Below are positions 18,950 through 27,426 of a stretch of 46,204 nucleotides of DNA, in pieces. The stretch covers positions 1 to 46,204 of the forward strand of contig CAKZLD010000117.1 in NCBI GenBank assembly GCA_937125135.1, given 5' to 3'. Every line of letters begins with the position of its first letter. The first letter of the stretch is position 1. The position numbers and the translations under genes are program-made. This DNA is from an uncultured Ignavibacterium sp. (GTDB lineage: Bacteria; Bacteroidota; Ignavibacteria; Ignavibacteriales; Ignavibacteriaceae). Below the pieces are notes generated by a model. It ran no database searches. It saw only the letters and a list, made by a program, of their open reading frames with translations, and was not told where the DNA came from.

Positions 18950-19918
18950 ATGTTTTCCTCTTTTAGATTATTTAAGCTATTAGTTGGCTTTATTATAGCC
19001 TTACTAATAATTAGAATTTCCATTGATTATTTTTTTTCTGTTCAGAATAATTCACATAAAAAAACAGACATAGATACTAATGAAATAAAAAATCTTTTTA
19101 TTTCATCTTTGAGTAATTATGATATCTCTGATGATATGATAAAAAGTGAATCTAATGATGATTATTATTTTTACAATGTTAAAGTATATTCAGATGTTCC
19201 GATTGAATTATTATTACTTGAGTTAGAAAGAAACTTTGCGGATAAAAATGTTCAAATAAAAACAAAAGATTCTGTAAATAATCAAGTGTCATACTGTAGT
19301 ATCTACTCTAATGAAGAAATTAAATTATCGGCAAGACTATCAGTTGATAAAAGCAAAACACGAAATAAAGGTAAGCTTTCATTTTTAATTAAAGTTAATG
19401 ATGCTGATGATCTTGTAAAAGAAATAGTTGAGACACCTGAACCTATCTCATTTTTAATCATTCCTGACAAATCATTTCAGAAAAAATTAAGAATAATTAA
19501 GGAAAGTGATAAAAAGTATTTTGTGTTAATTAATAGTGAGATTAAAGATTTGATCTATAAGTTTGGCAGAAATTATTCTAAACTTCAAACAAAGAATGCA
19601 GTTTATAACATCTTAAGAGACTTTGAACAACTGAATAAGATATTTATTCATTCAGGAGATGATTGGTTGGATTCAAACACTATTAAAACAATAACTTACG
19701 AATTAAAAAGGAATAAAATTTCTTTCTATGATCTTGAACTTTTGAATGATTTGACAGATTTGGATGAAGACATTTCAACAAAAATATTTAGTGAATTATC
19801 AGATTTGTCTCCAAATGATAAAAGAGATTATGTTATTACTCCGAAACAATATTTAATCATTTCGAAACTATTTCCCTCGATGAGAAAGACAGGCTATCAA
19901 ATAGTGAGTAGTAATTAA
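18950..19918 (+). CDS. Membrane-anchored protein, possible degenerate polysaccharide-deacetylase fold
   Basis: This 322-residue protein has one N-terminal transmembrane segment (about 8-26) and a periplasmic remainder. Residues about 45-145 form a separate alpha/beta region. From about 155 on, PEPISFLIIPDKSFQKKL, KYFVLINSEI, then an AVYNILRDFEQLNKIFIHSGDDW segment (about 215-240) and a following strand (KISFYDLEL) resemble the layout of divergent polysaccharide deacetylases (DUF610/YibQ), where the corresponding blocks are a strand with Ile-Leu-Pro, a helix and a 'fixed day' segment. The zinc-binding histidines of active deacetylases are not evident, so it would be inactive. This is a weak similarity and the gene may be something else. 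It closes the plus-strand run. Confidence 0.6.
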   Translation: MFSSFRLFKLLVGFIIALLIIRISIDYFFSVQNNSHKKTDIDTNEIKNLFISSLSNYDISDDMIKSESNDDYYFYNVKVYSDVPIELLLLELERNFADKNVQIKTKDSVNNQVSYCSIYSNEEIKLSARLSVDKSKTRNKGKLSFLIKVNDADDLVKEIVETPEPISFLIIPDKSFQKKLRIIKESDKKYFVLINSEIKDLIYKFGRNYSKLQTKNAVYNILRDFEQLNKIFIHSGDDWLDSNTIKTITYELKRNKISFYDLELLNDLTDLDEDISTKIFSELSDLSPNDKRDYVITPKQYLIISKLFPSMRKTGYQIVSSN

Positions 19919-19937
19919 CTAATGTAAATTTTTGTTG

Positions 19938-21149
19938 TTATTTTAGAATAAACTCAATCTGTTTTATATCTCCATCAATTGATTTATTTGGAATAATATT
20001 CAGAAGTTTACACAGCAATGGATATATGTGAATATTCTCTAAAGTTCCAATCTTATAACCCTGTTTGAATGAAGGACCAATAGCATAAAAAATACCGTGC
20101 ATATCAATATGATTGTTATCGAAACCGTGATTGCCACCAGAGTAATTATTTTCCTTTTTTAAATCCCTGTTTGTAATAAGAGACCAACCTAAATCAGCCA
20201 GAATGAAAATATCTCCGATTAGTGGGTTGTTATTGAAATTAAAATATTCCGGGATTTCAGATCTCCAATAAACCTCATAATTATTTTTACTATTTGATAG
20301 TTTATGATAAACGTCTTCTAAATCTTTTTTGTTACCAAAGAGATGCATTGAAGAACCTTTCCCGATGATCTTTATTCTTTCGTTTGAAATTATCTCTTCG
20401 ATATTGATAACATTTTGTGAATTTATATTTGTCATTCCGTGATCTGAAACTACAATTAAATTTACACTATCGGTTAAAGAAAGCTCTTTTATTCCGTTCA
20501 TCAAATAACCTAATACAGAATCTACAAGATAAACTGCTTTGTTTGTTTCTTCCGAAAAAGGTCCATATTTATGTCCATATGTATCAACAATATCAAAATA
20601 TAAAGTTATAAATCTTGGTCTTTTATCGAGTGGTAATTTAAGCCAACCTAAAACACCATTAACTCTTACAAGATAGTCTCTGTTGTGATCGTATTTCTCA
20701 TAGTAGTTCGGTCTTCTAAATTCTAAATTCATCTCAGAGCCTGGCCAAAAATAACTTGCTGTTATCACTCCTTGTCTTCGGGCTGTTTCCCAAATCATTT
20801 CTCCTTTGTACCATCGGGGATTTCTCACTGCATTAGTATCACTAATTGAATAATATTCATCAAAATATCTATCGTAGATATTATTTGAAATTATTGAATG
20901 ATTTTGTGGAAATAATCCCGTAACAATACTAATATGATTTGGGAAAGTATTTGTAGGAAAAGAAGGTTTGAGAGATAGTGCTTTAACGCCATTTTGTTCA
21001 ATTAGATTTAGGTTGGGAGTTAGTTCTTTAGAAGGATAATCCCATCGGAATCCATCAAATGAAACAAGAATTAAATATGGAGAGTTCTGAGCGATTATTA
21101 TTCTTATTGAAAGTATAAATAGGACAAAGATTTGTATTGCTATTCTCAT
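19938..21149 (-). CDS. Secreted ectonucleotide pyrophosphatase/phosphodiesterase (ENPP-like)
   Basis: This 403-residue alkaline-phosphatase-superfamily enzyme hydrolyses phosphodiester or pyrophosphate bonds. A signal peptide covers about 1-20. The first metal aspartate is in VSFDGFRWDY and the catalytic threonine in FPTNTFPNHISIVTGLFP. The other ligands are the DIVDTYGHKYGP segment, VVSDHGM and GGNHGFDNNHIDMHGIF. These match animal-type ENPPs and their Bacteroidota relatives. It may act on nucleotides or on phospholipid head groups in the periplasm. Together with the nucleotidase at 111-1874 it suggests scavenging of phosphate or nucleosides. It faces the preceding plus-strand gene across only 19 bases, with no terminator visible. 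Confidence 0.9.
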   Translation of the reverse strand: MRIAIQIFVLFILSIRIIIAQNSPYLILVSFDGFRWDYPSKELTPNLNLIEQNGVKALSLKPSFPTNTFPNHISIVTGLFPQNHSIISNNIYDRYFDEYYSISDTNAVRNPRWYKGEMIWETARRQGVITASYFWPGSEMNLEFRRPNYYEKYDHNRDYLVRVNGVLGWLKLPLDKRPRFITLYFDIVDTYGHKYGPFSEETNKAVYLVDSVLGYLMNGIKELSLTDSVNLIVVSDHGMTNINSQNVINIEEIISNERIKIIGKGSSMHLFGNKKDLEDVYHKLSNSKNNYEVYWRSEIPEYFNFNNNPLIGDIFILADLGWSLITNRDLKKENNYSGGNHGFDNNHIDMHGIFYAIGPSFKQGYKIGTLENIHIYPLLCKLLNIIPNKSIDGDIKQIEFILK

Positions 21150-21211
21150 TGAAATTAAATCTTATTTTATTTGTGATTCTAAATTAGTGAAAACCTAAGT
21201 GAAACTTTTTG

Positions 21212-21655
21212 TTAAATTTCAGTTAACTCTGAGTTATCAAATAAATCTCTTTTTCTGAAAAATCTAAATTTTTTCAACAGGCTATCTTTGTCAATATTTT
21301 TATCAAGTTCTCTTAATAATTCATCAAATTTTTCTTTATCAATTTTTGGAATATCGTTCCAGAATTTTGGTATTTTGTCCTTAAATTTCTTAAAGAAATC
21401 TTCGTTAAAATTTCTATCAATGTCAATTTCGACTCGATATTTTTTAAGCAAGCTGTCTATGTAAATACTATGATTTTTTAACATCTCATCAAAATTGAAA
21501 AAGCTGTATTTATTATTTTTACACGAAGAATCACAATTTGTAGTGATGGCTTTTTTCAGAGAATGGAAGACACTGCTCTGCTCGAATGCGAGTGAATCCT
21601 GATTAAATAATATAAAAATCGAAATAGAAAGAATTGTAACAAACATACTTTTCAT
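21212..21655 (-). CDS. Small secreted hypothetical protein
   Basis: I do not recognise this 147-residue protein. It has a signal peptide (MKSMFVTILSISIFILFNQ, cleavage near LAF) and a mature part rich in Lys, Asp and Phe with predicted amphipathic helices, e.g. KKFKDKIPKFWNDIPKIDKE and DKNIDKDSLLKKFRFFRKRD. Two cysteines in NCDSSCKNN could form a disulphide. A ribosome-binding site (GAGAGGA) precedes the ATG. It lies between rqcH and the ENPP-like gene on the same strand. Only the coding potential is well supported. Confidence 0.65.
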   Translation of the reverse strand: MKSMFVTILSISIFILFNQDSLAFEQSSVFHSLKKAITTNCDSSCKNNKYSFFNFDEMLKNHSIYIDSLLKKYRVEIDIDRNFNEDFFKKFKDKIPKFWNDIPKIDKEKFDELLRELDKNIDKDSLLKKFRFFRKRDLFDNSELTEI

Positions 21656-21710
21656 AATAGTCCTCTCTTTTTAATCCTTAAGACTACTAAATGAATAAGA
21701 ATGTTGCATA

Positions 21711-23321
21711 TTATTCTTGTTCAACTAAAACTGTATCTTCTGGAATTTCTGGTTTGACTAACAATGTATTTTCCTTGATAAGTGCAACCTGACCTATATC
21801 CATCCCTTTTTTCTTTATTACATATTTTTTTTGTGTAAAAGAAACAGAAACTAAAGATGAACTTTTTGCTTTACTATAGAATGCAGCAATACTTGCAACT
21901 TTTTTCAGAATATTTTTTGGAACAGATTCGTTTTTGTTCTCTATTTTTAACACCACGTGAGAACCTGATACAGACCTTGCGTGAAACCAATAGTCGTTTT
22001 GTTTTGCAAATTTTAAAGTCAGTAAATCATTTGATTTGCTATCCTTCCCAACGAAAACATTAAACCTGTTTTCTATTTTATAATGTCGAAATTTCATTTT
22101 CGGTTCGTTTTGAGTTGAAGTTTCCTGTTTCATTTTAATCCCAATATTTTTCATAATTAATTGCAAATCTTTTAACGATTTGCACTGAGTCAAATCCTTT
22201 GATGCATTTTCTAAAACATTAATTCTATTTTCTATTTGAGAAAGAATTTTATCACTTCTTGCAAAAAAAATTCTTTCTTCTTTTGCTTTGTTAAAATAAT
22301 ATTCGATGTTTTGTTGAGGAGTAAATTTCCTATTCAACTGAATTCTTATCGGAGTGTTGTTATTAAAAACATTATTAATAAAAATTTCCTCCAAACCAGT
22401 TGCCAATTTATTTTTATTAATCAATAGAAGTTCTGCTAATCTTTTGTATCCCTCCTCATTGTTTCCAGACTTTAATTTGTTTATGATGTTATTTTTTTTG
22501 CTGATAAGATTTGTCAAATCCTTTTCTATAGTCTTCTGAGTGTATTTATACATTCTATTAAATTCATCATAATACTGAAGTGTCTTTAAATAATCAGATG
22601 AGATTTCCAATGCGGAAGAATATTTTTCAATTTCATAATGATTATCATCATCAGGAATAACATTATTAATCTCAACAGTTTTCTTTTCAAAATTTTTAAT
22701 CAGATAAAAATCATCATAAAAAATATTTTCGATAAGAGCGATTAAATATTTAAAATTTGGAATTTCATTTTCAGTTACTTTATCAATTATTTCATTAGAG
22801 ATAAAAGGATATTTTTTATTTAACTCATAAATTGACAGATTTTTATCATCTGAGAAATCTGGCAAAGTTAATGGATTTACAAATTCGAGTGATAAAAAAT
22901 CGTTCTTGACTTTCTCTAATTCTTCATCAGAAAGTTTTTTGAATGATGAAAATTCACCATCTTTCAATAAATAAACATTTGTGAATTTCCCTCTAATTGA
23001 AAAGAATAATGAAATTTCATTCTCAATTTGGAATAGTAATACTCTATCATCTTTTGCAATAAATATTGCTGAAATTCTAAGATTTAAAATATCAGAAAAT
23101 ATATTGACGGAATTACGTTTTTTCCTGACGAATGATTCATTCAAGAGAATGAAAGGCATTGAATGATTAACGCATATCTCTAAAGTAAATTCATTTTCAT
23201 TTCGTAGAGTAATAAATAAAGTATCTTTTTTGATTGTGTAACTCTCTAAAATAGTACATCCACTTATTCTCGAATTTAATTCATTACCAATACGACTAAG
23301 GAAAAAATAGTTTTTAATCAT
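21711..23321 (-). CDS. rqcH: RqcH/NFACT-family ribosome quality control factor
   Basis: This 536-residue homologue of Rqc2/NEMF binds stalled large ribosomal subunits with peptidyl-tRNA and recruits alanyl-tRNA for C-terminal alanine tailing. Order: NFACT-N (about 1-200) with the conserved DR pair at 92-93 (AKDDRVLLFQ), a helix-hairpin-helix-like part, a long coiled coil (about 245-400), and NFACT-R near the C-terminus. The last carries NDYWFHARSVSGSHVVL and TQKKYVIKKKGMDIGQV, the usual RNA-binding signatures. A second motif known from Bacillus RqcH (Glu-Ile-Met in NFACT-N) appears here as SIR in FFSIRGKFTN. Older annotations call this family fibronectin-binding protein. It is divergent from the PASTA gene. 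Confidence 0.9.
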   Translation of the reverse strand: MIKNYFFLSRIGNELNSRISGCTILESYTIKKDTLFITLRNENEFTLEICVNHSMPFILLNESFVRKKRNSVNIFSDILNLRISAIFIAKDDRVLLFQIENEISLFFSIRGKFTNVYLLKDGEFSSFKKLSDEELEKVKNDFLSLEFVNPLTLPDFSDDKNLSIYELNKKYPFISNEIIDKVTENEIPNFKYLIALIENIFYDDFYLIKNFEKKTVEINNVIPDDDNHYEIEKYSSALEISSDYLKTLQYYDEFNRMYKYTQKTIEKDLTNLISKKNNIINKLKSGNNEEGYKRLAELLLINKNKLATGLEEIFINNVFNNNTPIRIQLNRKFTPQQNIEYYFNKAKEERIFFARSDKILSQIENRINVLENASKDLTQCKSLKDLQLIMKNIGIKMKQETSTQNEPKMKFRHYKIENRFNVFVGKDSKSNDLLTLKFAKQNDYWFHARSVSGSHVVLKIENKNESVPKNILKKVASIAAFYSKAKSSSLVSVSFTQKKYVIKKKGMDIGQVALIKENTLLVKPEIPEDTVLVEQE

Positions 23322-23395
23322 TTATTATCAATTCTCAATGGGTTAAATGTTTGAAAAAGAAATACTCTGTAAATATATTTGGAATAATAAAAATT

Positions 23396-24151
23396 ATGAA
23401 CGGAAATTTCTTGCTTAAAAAAGTAGCCATCGTTTTTTTTTCATCTCTAATTGTTTTTCTTGTTTTGGACAAAGTTATTTTACCATTTTATGTCTCCTCT
23501 GAGGAAATTGCAATTCCTTCGGTAGTAGGCAAAACTGAAAGAGAAGCAATTGATATTTTGGAAGCTAAAGGTTTTGAAGTGATTATTGCTGATACTTCTT
23601 TCGGTGATGAGAACTTAAAAGGTAAAATTTTTATACAACGACCAGAAGCAGGTAAAATTGTTAAATCAGGCAGGACAATATACCTCTTTGTTGGAGGCGG
23701 CGAAAAAATGGTGATTGTTCCTTCTCTAAAAGGTAAATCGGTTGTTGATTCAAAATTTGCTTTGGAAAGGTTGGGATTAAAATTGGGAAAAGTTGATTAC
23801 CTTCAATCTAACTATCCTAAGGATATGGTATTTGATCAACAATTCGTTGAAGGTACAATGTTAAAAAGAGGAAGTTCAGTTAATATTTTTGTTAGCTCAG
23901 GCAACTTAAGCGGTAGAATTATAGTTCCTGATTTAGTAGGTAAATCCTTGACTGAAGCGAGACAAATCCTTAATGATAGTACTCTGCAGGTTGGAAAAAT
24001 TAATTATTTAATTTCGAACACTTTGCTTCCAAACACCATTTTAGATCAATATCCTGTTTATGGAAATAAGCTAAATCCGGGTGACAAGGTTGATTTATTT
24101 GTAACGAAACAAGGTACAATTTCCGAAACAACTGAAGAAATACAATATTAA
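23396..24151 (+). CDS. Membrane-anchored protein with three PASTA domains
   Basis: The 251-residue product has one transmembrane segment (about 10-27, VAIVFFSSLIVFLVLDKV) and three consecutive PASTA repeats outside the cytoplasm (about 35-100, 101-170 and 172-240). Each starts with IPSVVGKTEREA, VPSLKGKSVVDS or VPDLVGKSLTEA and ends near a VxxFVG/S-type strand. PASTA domains bind peptidoglycan fragments. A kinase domain is absent: the protein is not a PrkC/PknB-type Ser/Thr kinase. An in-frame TTG at 23351 could extend it by 15 residues; I prefer ATG 23396, although no strong ribosome-binding site decides it. Its stop abuts the rpe start, echoing the prkC-rsgA-rpe order of Firmicutes. Confidence 0.85.
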   Translation: MNGNFLLKKVAIVFFSSLIVFLVLDKVILPFYVSSEEIAIPSVVGKTEREAIDILEAKGFEVIIADTSFGDENLKGKIFIQRPEAGKIVKSGRTIYLFVGGGEKMVIVPSLKGKSVVDSKFALERLGLKLGKVDYLQSNYPKDMVFDQQFVEGTMLKRGSSVNIFVSSGNLSGRIIVPDLVGKSLTEARQILNDSTLQVGKINYLISNTLLPNTILDQYPVYGNKLNPGDKVDLFVTKQGTISETTEEIQY

Positions 24152-24811
24152 ATGAAATTATTAGCACCATCTATTTTATCCGCAGATTTTTCAAATTTAC
24201 ATCAACAAATCAGATTGATCGAAATGGCTGGAGCAGATATTATCCATTGTGATATTATGGATGGTCAATTTGTTCCAAATATTACCTTCGGACCTTTTAT
24301 CGTTAACACAATCAAGAAGATTACAAACCTTCCGCTTGATGTTCATTTGATGATTAAAAATCCGGATAATTTTATTTCAGAATTTGTAGATGCAGGGGCT
24401 GACTATTTATCAGTTCATTTTGAGGAAGTTGTTCATCTCAACAGAACAATTAATAAAATTAAAGAGCTCGGAATAAAAGCAGGAGTTGTTATCAATCCTT
24501 CAACTCCAGTCAGTTGTTTAACTGATATACTTGAGTTTGTTGATTTTGTTTTGGTTATGTCAGTAAATCCGGGATTTGGTGGACAAAAATTTATTCCTTC
24601 ATCACTCAAAAAAATATCCGAGTTGAACAGAATTAGGAAAGAATTAAATCTTAACTTTCAAATTGAGATTGATGGCGGAATAAATAAAGATAATTTAAAA
24701 GATGTAATTACTGCAGGAACTGATATTGTGGTTGCAGGTGCATCTATTTTTAATAGCGATAATATTAGCGCTTCAGTAACAGAATTTAAAAATATTATTT
24801 CTTCATTATAA
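24152..24811 (+). CDS. rpe: Ribulose-phosphate 3-epimerase
   Basis: Rpe interconverts ribulose-5-phosphate and xylulose-5-phosphate in the pentose phosphate pathway. The 219-residue TIM barrel shows APSILSADFSNL at the N-terminus, HCDIMDGQFVPNITFG with the metal/catalytic aspartate, LPLDVHLMI, VLVMSVNPGFGGQKFI and IEIDGGINKDNL, all family landmarks. It starts directly after the stop of the PASTA gene and is 15 bases before folP, inside a long operon. Confidence 0.96.
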   Translation: MKLLAPSILSADFSNLHQQIRLIEMAGADIIHCDIMDGQFVPNITFGPFIVNTIKKITNLPLDVHLMIKNPDNFISEFVDAGADYLSVHFEEVVHLNRTINKIKELGIKAGVVINPSTPVSCLTDILEFVDFVLVMSVNPGFGGQKFIPSSLKKISELNRIRKELNLNFQIEIDGGINKDNLKDVITAGTDIVVAGASIFNSDNISASVTEFKNIISSL

Positions 24812-24826
24812 TTCACTTCATTAGCT

Positions 24827-25963
24827 ATGATTGTTCACGTTATCAAAGCAATTGACGATGCAGTGATTTCACATTTAGTTAAATGCTATAATCTTCCCAT
24901 AAATCAAATTCCAATTGAATTAGTAGAAGTCAGAGATTTAATTCCCGAAGAAAAAAATTTTCTTATAAATTTATTCAATCAACAATCAATTCATTTTGTT
25001 ACATCCGAACTGAATCATTCAAACATCTTAATAACTGAAAGCCCTTACTTACTTTCAGATAAATTAAAAGAAATGAGTTCTTACAATGACATCATAAAAA
25101 AGATTTCTAACTCATTGAATAACTTCAATAATTCAATCACTATCAAATATGAAATTGGAAATAAAGTTTTCGATTTTAGAAAAACTTATTTGATGGGGAT
25201 ATTAAACGTAACTCCCGATTCTTTTTCTGATGGAGGTAATTACTTTAATTCAGAAGATGCATTTAACTATGGTCTTAAAATGATTGACGATGGAGTAGAT
25301 ATAATTGATATCGGTGGAGAATCAACAAGACCTGGTTCGGAATTTATTTCGGAGGATGAAGAAAAAAGAAGAGTGCTTCCTGTTATAGAGAAATTACTCT
25401 CATATAAAAGCGATTTAATTATATCCATTGATACAACTAAAAGCAAAGTCGCCGAAAGTGCTATTGATTTAGGAGTAAAAATTGTAAATGATATAAGCGC
25501 AATGACTTTAGATAAAAATATGATTAATGTTTGCGGTGCTAAAAATGTTGCTGTAATTTTAATGCATATGAAAGGAATCCCTAAGACTATGCAAGATAAT
25601 CCATCTTACAATGAAATAATTTCAGATATTTATGATTATTTGAATAACAGAATAAATGAGGTTAAAAAGAATAATTTACCCAATATTATTATCGATCCGG
25701 GAATTGGTTTTGGAAAAAGTGTGCAGGATAATTTTACAATTATTAAAAGACTCAAAGAATTTTCAACATTGGGATATCCAATATTAATTGGTCTTTCGAG
25801 AAAATCTTTTATTGGAAAAACATTAAACCTTGAAGTAACTGAAAGAGATTTCCCAACAAGCATTCTTGAAACAATTTCAATTATTAACTCTGCAAGAATT
25901 ATCAGAACTCATAATGTAAAAAATGGTAGAATATTAGTAGATTTAATTAACAAAATTATTTAG
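24827..25963 (+). CDS. folP: Dihydropteroate synthase with N-terminal extension
   Basis: FolP joins 4-aminobenzoate to the pterin pyrophosphate in folate synthesis. The DHPS TIM barrel starts near residue 120 with MGILNVTPDSFSDGG, then DIIDIGGESTRPGSE, NDISAM, MHMKGIPKTMQ, IIDPGIGFGK and GLSRKSFIGK. About 115 residues precede it (MIVHVIKAIDDAVISHLVK...), which a minimal DHPS of about 280 residues lacks; the longer form occurs in several phyla and its role is not known to me. It is directly followed by cdaA, a linkage I associate with Bacteroidota. Confidence 0.94.
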   Translation: MIVHVIKAIDDAVISHLVKCYNLPINQIPIELVEVRDLIPEEKNFLINLFNQQSIHFVTSELNHSNILITESPYLLSDKLKEMSSYNDIIKKISNSLNNFNNSITIKYEIGNKVFDFRKTYLMGILNVTPDSFSDGGNYFNSEDAFNYGLKMIDDGVDIIDIGGESTRPGSEFISEDEEKRRVLPVIEKLLSYKSDLIISIDTTKSKVAESAIDLGVKIVNDISAMTLDKNMINVCGAKNVAVILMHMKGIPKTMQDNPSYNEIISDIYDYLNNRINEVKKNNLPNIIIDPGIGFGKSVQDNFTIIKRLKEFSTLGYPILIGLSRKSFIGKTLNLEVTERDFPTSILETISIINSARIIRTHNVKNGRILVDLINKII

Positions 25964-25967
25964 ACAA

Positions 25968-26783
25968 TTGGTCGAATTATTCAAAATAGGATTTCTTACA
26001 GTAACTCTATCTGATATAATAGATATATCAATAGTAGCTTTCATATTTTATAAATTATACTCCACATTACGAGGAACAGTTGCTTCACAGATTTTTGTTG
26101 GATTGTTAATAATTCTATTTATTTCTTTCATTGCTCAGTTAATACATCTGAGAGCAGTCAGTTGGTTATTAAAACTTATTACAGATGTTTGGGTTCTTGC
26201 ATTCGTGATATTGTTTCAACCTGAAATAAGGAGAATTTTGGTTTTGCTTGCACGAAATCCGGTAATTAAAAAAATTTTCAGAGTTGAAGTCAAACTACCG
26301 ACCGACATTATCGTAGAATCCGCATTTGAATTATCACAACATCAGCACGGAGCTTTAATTGTCATAATTAAATCATCTGGAATACGAGGTTTCGCTGAAA
26401 CAGGCGAATTACTCAACGCACGATTAACAAAATCACTTCTTACATCTATTTTTTTTCCTAGGTCACCACTTCACGATGGAGCAGTTGTTATAAAAGGAGA
26501 TATAATAGAAGCAGCGAGAGTTACGCTACCTTTATCACAATTTACTAAATGGAATGATGAAACCTTAGGAATGCGACATAGAGCAGGTTTAGGTATATCA
26601 GAGCAAGCAGATGTTTTATGCTTGATAGTATCAGAAGAGACCGGAAGTATTTCTTTAGCAGAAAATGGTATATTAGAAAAAGGTTTTTCTAAACAGTCTC
26701 TTAAACATAGAATAAACTCAAGTATTAAGTATAATCAAATTCAAAGTTGGAAAAGTATTTTTGATAACTTTAAGAAAAAATAA
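25968..26783 (+). CDS. cdaA: Membrane-bound diadenylate cyclase CdaA (c-di-AMP synthase)
   Basis: CdaA makes cyclic di-AMP from two ATP. The 271-residue protein has three N-terminal transmembrane helices (about 12-30, 38-57 and 63-82), with the family-typical FQPEIRRILVLLAR after them, then the DAC/DisA_N domain (about 105-245). The catalytic DGA is in SPLHDGAVVI. The second motif is RHRAG (MRHRAGLGISEQAD), where most CdaA have RHRAA. The start is a TTG (25968), four bases after folP, since no in-frame ATG exists until far inside the catalytic domain. The usual partner cdaR (YbbR repeats) is absent next to it; the GT2 gene overlaps its 3' end instead. Confidence 0.93.
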   Translation: MVELFKIGFLTVTLSDIIDISIVAFIFYKLYSTLRGTVASQIFVGLLIILFISFIAQLIHLRAVSWLLKLITDVWVLAFVILFQPEIRRILVLLARNPVIKKIFRVEVKLPTDIIVESAFELSQHQHGALIVIIKSSGIRGFAETGELLNARLTKSLLTSIFFPRSPLHDGAVVIKGDIIEAARVTLPLSQFTKWNDETLGMRHRAGLGISEQADVLCLIVSEETGSISLAENGILEKGFSKQSLKHRINSSIKYNQIQSWKSIFDNFKKK

Positions 26784-27426
26784 TATTTGTGCTGTGATTC
26801 CTTTTTATAATGAAGAAGATTTCATATTGGAAGTCATAAAAAAAACTTTAAAGTATGTTGATTTGGTTATTGCTGTTGATGATGGTTCGACTGATAATTC
26901 ATTAAACTTAATAAAAAAGTTAGATAATGTTGAAATTATAATACTCGATAAAAATTATGGAAAAGGTACAGCATTGAAAGCGGGTTTTAGTCTGGCGATT
27001 GAACTGGACTTTGACACTATTATCACTTTAGATGCTGACTTACAGCATGATCCAGATTTTATCCCGGCATTCATTGAAGCATCTAAGAAATATGAAATAG
27101 TTATTGGTAACAGACTTTCTAACTTAAAAACTATGCCTTTCCATAGAGTTTTAAGTAATTATCTGACGTCATTTTTATTATCAGTTAAATTGAGAAAATT
27201 TATAAAAGATAGTCAATGTGGTTTCAGAGCTTATAAAAAAAGAGTTTTACAAAAAATCTCTATTCATAGTTCTGGTTTTGAAGCAGAGAGCGAAATAATT
27301 GTTAAAGCAATAAGAGAAGGTTTCAGTTTTTGTTTTGTTGATATTCCGACTATTTATGGAAATGAAAAAAGCAAGATGAAACCTTTAGAAGCGATAAAAG
27401 GATTTATTAAAATTTTATTTATATGA
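26761..27426 (+). CDS. Glycosyltransferase family 2 (dolichyl-phosphate-mannose-synthase-like)
   Basis: This 221-residue GT-A enzyme probably transfers a sugar from a nucleotide donor to a polyprenyl phosphate. Visible: ICAVIPFYNEEDFI, the donor-binding AVDDGSTDNSL, the metal-binding TLDADLQHDPDF (DxD-like), SQCGFRAYKKRVL and GFEAESEIIVKA. It has no C-terminal membrane helices, unlike GtrB-type enzymes. Translation likely begins at TTG 26761, inside the last codons of cdaA (23-base overlap), because no ATG occurs near the conserved N-terminus. The acceptor is unknown. Confidence 0.85.
   Translation: MITLRKNNICAVIPFYNEEDFILEVIKKTLKYVDLVIAVDDGSTDNSLNLIKKLDNVEIIILDKNYGKGTALKAGFSLAIELDFDTIITLDADLQHDPDFIPAFIEASKKYEIVIGNRLSNLKTMPFHRVLSNYLTSFLLSVKLRKFIKDSQCGFRAYKKRVLQKISIHSSGFEAESEIIVKAIREGFSFCFVDIPTIYGNEKSKMKPLEAIKGFIKILFI

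Noticed and set aside
21954-21959. CACGTG core as a possible parS site for the ParAB system
   Set aside because: The flanks do not match the parS palindrome (TGTTTCACGTGAAACA-like), it lies in the conserved GSHVVL region of rqcH, and no second site is seen.
23347-23420. ATG at 23347 as start of a gene before rpe
   Set aside because: It opens a short frame out of phase with the PASTA protein and without conserved content.
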